Assembly (NCBI GenBank): GCA_903939555.1
Contig: CAJAHV010000161.1
Location: 1-11,124, forward strand
DNA: 11,124 nucleotides
From: an uncultured Alphaproteobacteria bacterium
Lineage (GTDB): Bacteria > Pseudomonadota > Alphaproteobacteria > Sphingomonadales > Sphingomonadaceae
Direction: 5' to 3'
Shown here: one piece after another, positions 7,303 through 11,124 of the stretch
Layout of the letters: every line of letters starts with the position of its first letter
Numbering within the stretch: the first letter of the stretch is position 1
The notes under the pieces: generated by a model
Told to the model about the DNA's origin: nothing
Database searches by the model: none
Seen by the model: the letters and a program-made list of their open reading frames with translations, nothing else
Translations under genes and position numbers: made by a program

Positions 7303-8379
7303 TCAGGCGACACTCGGCCACGGTGCACTTGTCGTGCCCTGCGTTTCGACATGACCGTTAACGCGCACCTGAAATTCCTGGGCACGGGCGCGTGGATTGT
7401 AAAATTGCTTGTACCAGATGCGTAGCTTGGCGAACGGCCCGTCGCCTTTGACAATCATCGGGTTCACACAGGCGCGCTTGTGCGCCCAGATTTCGAAATC
7501 CTGTGAAAAGGCTTCAAGGCTCGATTGCTGGTAGGCGCGGGCGACCGCGATATCGTCGGGCGTTGCAACGGCGTTGGGCGATTTGACGAGCAGCCCGTGC
7601 CAGACCTTGACGACGCCATCATCGACCGGCGTGTGACAGATCAGGATCAGCGAGGGATATTCCCCCTCCATCGATGATTGCAGGATGCCGGGGCCAGTAT
7701 ACCAGGTGTCGTTGGTCATCGGCCCGTCGCTGGTGGTCAGGGTGCGATGGCCGCTTGCCAGCAACTGCCGCACGACATGACCATCGAAGACATTTTCAAA
7801 CGACACCATGTTACGGCTGCCATGCACCGGATCAAGGTGTGCCTTGTCGGTCATGTTGTCGACGATTTCCTGCGGGTGGCAGGCGAGTTCGCCGAGCTCG
7901 TCGATCTGCCACTGCACCCATTGCGGATTGTCCCAGTTTTCAAAGGGCGGCACGTCGTAATCGGGCGCGCCGCCTTCGGCATCATGCCAGACCCAGATGC
8001 AGCCGGCGCGCTCCTTGATCGTCCAGGACTTCAGGCAGGCGGCCTTGGGAATCGGCGCCGGTGAATAGGGAATATCGTTGCAGCGGCCATCGGGGCCGAA
8101 ACGCCAGCCGTGATAAGGGCAGCGGATATTGTCGCCCTCGATATGTTCCTTGTCGCGCACGACGTACGATGTCGTGTTCTTGGCCAAATGGGTGCCCATG
8201 TGCGGGCAATAGGCTTCGACGAGGAATACCCGGCCGCTTTGGCCACGATACAGTACCATGTCCTGGCCGAAATAGCGCACGGCCAGCGCCTTGTCGTTCA
8301 CCTCGCCGGAGGTCGCGACCATGAACCAGCCGCGCGGGAAGGCGAACTCCCCCAATCCATAGTCTGCCGAAGTCGCCAT
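7303..8379 (-). CDS. Rieske non-heme iron oxygenase, KshA-like (3-ketosteroid 9-alpha-hydroxylase type)
   Basis: This is the terminal oxygenase component of a two- or three-part Rieske monooxygenase; electrons must come from a separate reductase. The Rieske [2Fe-2S] ligands are C58 and H60 (CPHMGTHL) and C87 and H90 (CPYHGWRF). The catalytic mononuclear iron is predicted to be held by H181 and H186 (DKAHLDPVHG) and D294 (SQDFEIW), with D178 as the bridge between centres of neighbouring subunits. These motifs, their spacing and the C-terminal stretch GDGP...LRIWYKQFYNP match my knowledge of KshA, which opens steroid ring B by 9-alpha-hydroxylation; Neverland/DAF-36-type sterol oxygenases are related. 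The 358 residues are slightly fewer than the usual 380 or so. The start ATG has a GGGA-like site about 10 bases upstream. The steroid substrate is an inference; another hydrophobic or aromatic compound is possible. It is divergent from the SnoaL-like gene at 8548. Confidence 0.88.
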   Translation of the reverse strand: MATSADYGLGEFAFPRGWFMVATSGEVNDKALAVRYFGQDMVLYRGQSGRVFLVEAYCPHMGTHLAKNTTSYVVRDKEHIEGDNIRCPYHGWRFGPDGRCNDIPYSPAPIPKAACLKSWTIKERAGCIWVWHDAEGGAPDYDVPPFENWDNPQWVQWQIDELGELACHPQEIVDNMTDKAHLDPVHGSRNMVSFENVFDGHVVRQLLASGHRTLTTSDGPMTNDTWYTGPGILQSSMEGEYPSLILICHTPVDDGVVKVWHGLLVKSPNAVATPDDIAVARAYQQSSLEAFSQDFEIWAHKRACVNPMIVKGDGPFAKLRIWYKQFYNPRARAQEFQVRVNGHVETQGTTSAPWPSVA

Positions 8380-8430
8380 GGCATGATTCCCGCTTGTTCC
8401 AAGTCAGGCAAGGATAACGCTGCACCCGCG

Positions 8431-8443
8431 GCCTTGGCAAGGC
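8431..8443. promoter_or_regulatory. Dyad in the oxygenase/SnoaL divergent promoter region
   Basis: GCCTTG-G-CAAGGC is a perfect 6-bp inverted repeat around a central base, about 50 bases upstream of the oxygenase start. GGCAAGG also occurs at 8407-8413. Its position between a gene start and its likely promoter suits a repressor site or a leader hairpin. Confidence 0.35.
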
Positions 8444-8474
8444 ACAAGCCACAATTTTCGCTATTATCATGGCA

Positions 8475-8509
8475 TTCTGCATCGAAATGCGTAAATCTAG
8501 ATTGCAGAA
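8475..8509. promoter_or_regulatory. Operator-like nested dyad between divergent oxygenase and SnoaL genes
   Basis: Arms TTCTGCA (8475-8481) and TGCAGAA (8503-8509) form a perfect 7-bp inverted repeat. Overlapping the right half is the 10-bp palindrome AATCTAGATT (8494-8503). CGAAATGC occurs at 8483-8490 and again at 8516-8523, 33 bases (about three helical turns) apart. On the - strand, GATAAT next to 8464-8469 could be a -10 box for the oxygenase. AT-rich spaced dyads fit multimeric regulators such as the Lrp/AsnC proteins encoded nearby, but binding is not shown by sequence alone. Confidence 0.45.
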
Positions 8510-8547
8510 ACTACGCGAAATGCCAACGTCCTGCCGATGGAGCCATG

Positions 8548-9117
8548 ATGGACCCCCGCCTCGCCACACTGATCGCCAAAGAGGCCATTCGCGATCTCGT
8601 CCTGGCCTATGCCCGCGCCGCCGACCGCAAGGACCAGGCGCTGATGCGCTCGCTCTACCATCCCGACGCCGTGGAGGATCATGGCGCGTTCTTCCACGGC
8701 CTCGCTGTTGAATTCATTGACCGCCTGCCCGAAATTCAGGCGCCAATCGACATCCTCCAGCACCATGTCACCAACCACAATATCGTCATCACCGGCGAGC
8801 GCGCCGAAGGCGAAGTCTATGTCCTTGCCATGCACCGCGTACAACGGAGCGGCGCTGCCTTCGATGTGCTGGTGAGCGGCCGCTACCTCGATGGCTATGA
8901 ATGCCGCGATGGCGCCTGGAAATTCAGCCGCCGCGCCATTGTCGCCGACTGGGCGCATGTGTGGGACCCGTCGATCATCACGCTCGACCATGAAATGGTC
9001 GCGGGGTCCCTGATTGGCCGTGCCGGGGCGGACGATCCATCGTACCGGCTGCTTGGCCTGCTGCCGCGCGGCGGAGCGATTGCCGCAACGGCACAGGCCG
9101 GGGATCCCGGCTCCTGA
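8548..9117 (+). CDS. SnoaL-like / NTF2-fold protein (SnoaL_4 type)
   Basis: A 189-residue protein of the NTF2-like superfamily, SnoaL_4 branch. Such alpha+beta cone proteins include dehydratases, isomerases and small subunits of ring hydroxylases; many stand beside Rieske oxygenases and SDRs in sphingomonad catabolic clusters. Visible hallmarks are the first helix LVLAYARAADRKDQALMRSL, then YHPDAVEDHGAFF, the HHVTNHNI strand, and the C-terminal signature SGRYLDGYE...GAWKFSRRAIVADW. Start: ATG 8548 has GGAG (8539-8542) at a 5-base spacing; the adjacent ATG 8545 would leave only 2 bases. The reading frame stays open upstream to 8110, but that part is the oxygenase's opposite strand. The C-terminal tail (about 45 residues after the conserved W) lies outside the domain. 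The exact reaction cannot be told from the sequence. Confidence 0.85.
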   Translation: MDPRLATLIAKEAIRDLVLAYARAADRKDQALMRSLYHPDAVEDHGAFFHGLAVEFIDRLPEIQAPIDILQHHVTNHNIVITGERAEGEVYVLAMHRVQRSGAAFDVLVSGRYLDGYECRDGAWKFSRRAIVADWAHVWDPSIITLDHEMVAGSLIGRAGADDPSYRLLGLLPRGGAIAATAQAGDPGS

Positions 9118-9130
9118 GCAGCGCAGCAGC

Positions 9131-9166
9131 GCAGCGACAACGGCAGCGACAACGGCAGCGACAACG
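9131..9166. repeat. Three perfect tandem copies of a 12-bp repeat
   Basis: GCAGCGACAACG occurs three times head to tail without a mismatch (9131-9142, 9143-9154, 9155-9166), preceded by a related GCAGC-rich stretch. It fills almost the whole gap between the stop codons of the convergent SnoaL-like gene (9117) and Lrp regulator gene (9169). A 12-bp unit keeps any reading frame. Confidence 0.9.
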
Positions 9167-9168
9167 CT

Positions 9169-9657
9169 TTAGTCGATCTCCGGGCTATGGTCTGCATCGG
9201 TTATCCGCACGATGCGCGGGTTATACTTCAGCGTCTTCACAGCGATCGAGGTTTCGATGTGATGGACCCCCGGGATCGCCAGTATCTGGTTCGAAGCGAC
9301 CTCGTGCAGTTGGTCGAGTTCACCAAACAGCACCACCGCAAGGATGGTGAAGCGCCCCATCGTGATGATGACGGCATTGACCGTCGGCAGATCGGCAATC
9401 TGCCGCGCAATGGCCTGGACATTCTGGATGTCGGCCTGGATTCCAATGAAGGCAAGCTTGGTCGGGTCTTCCATCCCGAAGCTGGTGATGGCCGTGAAGG
9501 CGATCAGCCGTTCCTGTTGCAAACGCTTGATACGGCCGCGCACCGTGCCTTCGGTGACGCCCAGATCGGTGGCGATCTTGCGGTTGCTGACCCGCGCGTC
9601 GCGCGCGAGGATATCGATGAGCTGGCGGTCGACGGCGTCGAGCTGGGCTGTGGTCAT
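9169..9657 (-). CDS. Lrp/AsnC family transcriptional regulator (second of a tandem pair)
   Basis: Lrp/AsnC proteins are DNA-binding regulators that form dimers and octamers and usually sense amino acids or other small molecules. This 162-residue protein has the N-terminal winged helix-turn-helix (LDAVDRQLIDILARDARVSN, then KIATDLGVTEGTVRGRIKRL; about residues 6-50) and the C-terminal RAM (ligand and oligomerisation) domain (about 68-150; for example LAFIGIQADIQ, then NAVIITMGRFTILAVVLF). Its ATG overlaps the stop of the upstream paralogue as ATGA, with GGCGGA a few bases before it, so translation of the two is coupled. It is the last gene of a - strand operon with an SDR and a SnoaL-like gene, which suggests control of this catabolic cluster. 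The effector is unknown. Confidence 0.92.
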   Translation of the reverse strand: MTTAQLDAVDRQLIDILARDARVSNRKIATDLGVTEGTVRGRIKRLQQERLIAFTAITSFGMEDPTKLAFIGIQADIQNVQAIARQIADLPTVNAVIITMGRFTILAVVLFGELDQLHEVASNQILAIPGVHHIETSIAVKTLKYNPRIVRITDADHSPEID

Positions 9658-10133
9658 GACATCCGCCGTGATTCGATGGGAGCGACATCAAACTTGTATT
9701 TGACGACATCGACGGCAATCGCCGGCGTCATCGAGCGGATGCCGTCGATGCGCGTCAGGCGTTCAAGCAACAGCGTCTGGATCTCGTCGAAATCGTGCAG
9801 CGCGACGAGAATATCGATGTCGTAGCGGCCGGTGACGAGATGCGCCGCGAATACTTCGGGCAATTCGCACAATTCGGCAGCGACGTCGGACGCCGGGCGG
9901 CCATCGACCTCGATGGCAATCTCGATGAGCACATTATAGCCATGCGCGGCAAAATCCGACACCGCGACAACGCGCAGCTTGTCGGCATCTTCAAGCCGGC
10001 GGATGCGCGCCGATACCGTGGCGCCGGTCAGGCCGAGCCGGTCGGCAATCTGCTGGTTGGTGGCGCGGCCGTTGGCGCGCAGTTGCGCTACGATGTTGCG
10101 ATCGACGTCGTCGAGAATAAAATCTGCCGCCAT
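9654..10133 (-). CDS. Lrp/AsnC family transcriptional regulator (first of a tandem pair)
   Basis: A 159-residue Lrp/AsnC regulator, paralogous to the next gene. The helix-turn-helix covers about residues 8-52 (LDDVDRNIVAQLRANGRATN, then QQIADRLGLTGATVSARIRRL). The RAM domain follows (for example VLIEIAIEVDG, then the GRYDIDILVAL strand, which matches the family's G-x-(Y/F)-D pattern, whereas the other paralogue has GRFTILAVV). The ATG stands 9 bases after the SDR stop and has a GGA-type site about 10 bases before it, so it is in the same operon. Since the two regulators differ in the predicted ligand pocket segment (YDI versus FTI), they may sense different effectors or form mixed oligomers; this is inference. 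Confidence 0.92.
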   Translation of the reverse strand: MAADFILDDVDRNIVAQLRANGRATNQQIADRLGLTGATVSARIRRLEDADKLRVVAVSDFAAHGYNVLIEIAIEVDGRPASDVAAELCELPEVFAAHLVTGRYDIDILVALHDFDEIQTLLLERLTRIDGIRSMTPAIAVDVVKYKFDVAPIESRRMS

Positions 10134-10142
10134 GCGTGCACG

Positions 10143-10904
10143 TCATCCATTTCCAATGGGGATCAACTGCGCGGCACTAAAGCCGCCGTCAACCGCTATG
10201 TTCGCGCCGGTGACAAACGACGCGGCATCCGACAACAGGAACAATATCACCGCCGCCACCTCCCCGGGCTGGCCGGGACGGCGCAGCAGGTGCATGTTGG
10301 CAAAGGCGCTGTGCACCGGTTCGGGAAGCATCGCGGTCATCGGCGTGGCGATATAGCCCGGGCTGACGGCGTTGACCCGCACCCCGGCAGCGCCATAATC
10401 GGCGGCGAGGGAACGGGTCAGTTGCAGCACGCCACCCTTGCTGACGTTATAGGGCGTATTGCCCTGCCCGCCGGTCATGCCGAAGATGCTGGCGACGGTA
10501 ACGATGGCACCGCCGCCGGCCGCGACCATGAATGGCAGCACGGCGCGCGCGCACAGCATCGTGCCGGTCAGGTTGACCGCAAGTGCCTCGTCCCAATCGC
10601 CCAACGCCATTTCGGTCACCGCGCCAGGCACCGAGATGCCGGCCGATGCCACCAGGCCATCGATGCGGCCAAAGGCGGCGGCCGCTTCGGCAACTGCTGC
10701 CGCGACGGCCGCCGCATCGCGCACATCAAGCGAAATCGCCCGGTCGTCACTGCCCAGCCCGGCCGCTGCTGCCATCGCACCGGGGTCACCCAGATCGGCA
10801 GCGATGACGCGCCCACCTGCGGCGCGCACCCCGCGCGCCGTCGCCAGGCCGATACCCGAGGCGGCCCCGGTCACAAAGATCGCCTTGCCCGCAAGATCAG
10901 TCAC
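10143..10904 (-). CDS. Short-chain dehydrogenase/reductase (classical SDR), probably NAD-dependent
   Basis: A 253-residue classical SDR that would oxidise an alcohol or reduce a ketone in the cytosol. Motifs: the cofactor glycine motif TGAASGIG (12-19), D37 at the end of the second strand (VIAAD), which favours NAD over NADP, DV at 60-61, the structural N111 (VNLTGT), catalytic S139 (VASIFG) and Y152-x3-K156 (YNVSKGG), then the cofactor-binding SPGYIATPM. The usual NNAG is replaced by ASAG (86-89), a tolerated variant. The start is GTG at 10904, overlapping the TGA of the upstream SnoaL-like gene as GTGA. The substrate is unknown; the context suggests a hydroxylated product of the nearby oxygenase pathway, for example a hydroxysteroid or a dihydrodiol, but classical SDRs are too diverse to decide from sequence. 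Confidence 0.92.
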   Translation of the reverse strand: MTDLAGKAIFVTGAASGIGLATARGVRAAGGRVIAADLGDPGAMAAAAGLGSDDRAISLDVRDAAAVAAAVAEAAAAFGRIDGLVASAGISVPGAVTEMALGDWDEALAVNLTGTMLCARAVLPFMVAAGGGAIVTVASIFGMTGGQGNTPYNVSKGGVLQLTRSLAADYGAAGVRVNAVSPGYIATPMTAMLPEPVHSAFANMHLLRRPGQPGEVAAVILFLLSDAASFVTGANIAVDGGFSAAQLIPIGNG

Positions 10905-11122
10905 GGCCCGATTGCCGCAAAAACGCTGAGATCAAACGGCTGAACGCGGCGGATTTCGACCCATTCGGTTTCCAGCCGGCGCGCTGCGAATTTCCAGACG
11001 CCCGTCTCGATCCGGTAATCGTCGTGATAGCGGATTTCCATGTCGAGACACTGCCAGCCGCCGTCCGCTGAGGGCATGATGTGACTGGCGGTGCAATAGG
11101 TATGGCCATGCGCGGTGGTCGC
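10901..11122 (-). CDS. SnoaL-like / NTF2-fold protein, C-terminal part (5' end outside window)
   Basis: A reading frame open to the right edge encodes at least 73 residues ending at TGA 10901-10903. It lacks a start within the window, so a search that needs start codons misses it. The residues include HGHTYCTASHIM, then GGWQCLDMEIRYHDDY and GVWKFAARRLETEW. The pattern RY-x-D-x-Y-x4-G-x-WKF-x2-R-x5-W matches the C-terminal part of the SnoaL-like protein at 8548-9117 (GRYLDGYE...GAWKFSRRAIVADW), so it is the same family, probably a paralogue. It ends shortly after the domain (QPFDLSVFAAIGP), with no long tail. Its stop overlaps the SDR GTG start by four bases, so it heads or precedes the SDR-Lrp-Lrp operon. 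The other frame across this stretch (70 residues) lacks any family signature. Confidence 0.82.
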   Translation of the reverse strand, partial: ATTAHGHTYCTASHIMPSADGGWQCLDMEIRYHDDYRIETGVWKFAARRLETEWVEIRRVQPFDLSVFAAIGP

Positions 11123-11124
11123 CC

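Noticed and set aside
8110..8547. N-terminal extension of the SnoaL-like gene up to 8110
   Set aside because: The extension lies antisense to the oxygenase and crosses the divergent promoter region. ATG 8548 has a good ribosome-binding site and the domain starts right after it.
9118..9168. The tandem repeat as a CRISPR array
   Set aside because: The units are 12 bp, directly adjacent with no spacers, and no cas gene is present.
9795..10943. 382-residue open frame on the + strand opposite the Lrp and SDR genes
   Set aside because: Composition is Arg/Gly/His-rich with no motif, while the - strand has two clear families with catalytic and DNA-binding residues.
10897..11109. 70-residue - strand frame at the right edge
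   Set aside because: It overlaps the SnoaL-like partial gene in another frame, which has the family signature and a GTGA overlap with the SDR; this frame has none.

Overview
The window looks like chromosomal DNA of a GC-rich alphaproteobacterium, most likely a sphingomonad. Three things point there: the order nadD-rsfS-rlmH-ctpA followed by a membrane protein, dsbB and coq7; a large TonB-dependent receptor with the plug signature typical of that group; and a neighbouring cluster of a Rieske oxygenase, SnoaL-like proteins and an SDR. No rRNA, tRNA, CRISPR array, insertion sequence or phage gene was seen.

Region 1 (1-4439, all + strand) is a tightly packed housekeeping block. It holds the 3' end of nadD (NAD synthesis), rsfS (ribosome silencing), rlmH (23S rRNA pseudouridine methylation), a ctpA-type periplasmic S41 protease, a YqaA/DedA-like membrane protein, dsbB (disulfide oxidation) and coq7 (ubiquinone synthesis). 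Several neighbours overlap by 1 to 16 bases, which suggests translational coupling. The envC-type gene that often sits between rlmH and ctpA in relatives is absent. Two strong hairpins (4453-4518) close this block and also the convergent receptor gene.

Region 2 (4526-8379, - strand) has a TonB-dependent outer-membrane receptor with its own probable promoter and operator-like repeats. Upstream of it lies a Rieske non-heme iron oxygenase whose iron-ligand pattern closely resembles KshA, the 3-ketosteroid 9-alpha-hydroxylase oxygenase component. No ferredoxin or reductase partner is visible in the window.

Region 3 (8548-11124) starts with a SnoaL/NTF2-like gene (+), divergent from the oxygenase across a promoter region rich in dyad symmetry. 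It converges on a - strand operon that runs from a second SnoaL-like protein (cut by the window end; it has no start codon in the window) to an SDR dehydrogenase and then two overlapping Lrp/AsnC regulators. A threefold 12-bp tandem repeat separates the convergent stop codons.

Taken together, regions 2 and 3 read as an uptake-plus-oxidation module. The receptor would import a hydrophobic or bulky substrate, the Rieske enzyme would hydroxylate it, the SDR and SnoaL-like proteins would process it further, and the Lrp pair would regulate. The substrate is not determined. A steroid-like compound is the best guess, and only from the KshA resemblance. I did not find a clearly undescribed system; the most notable items are this module, the tandem regulators and the intergenic symmetry elements.
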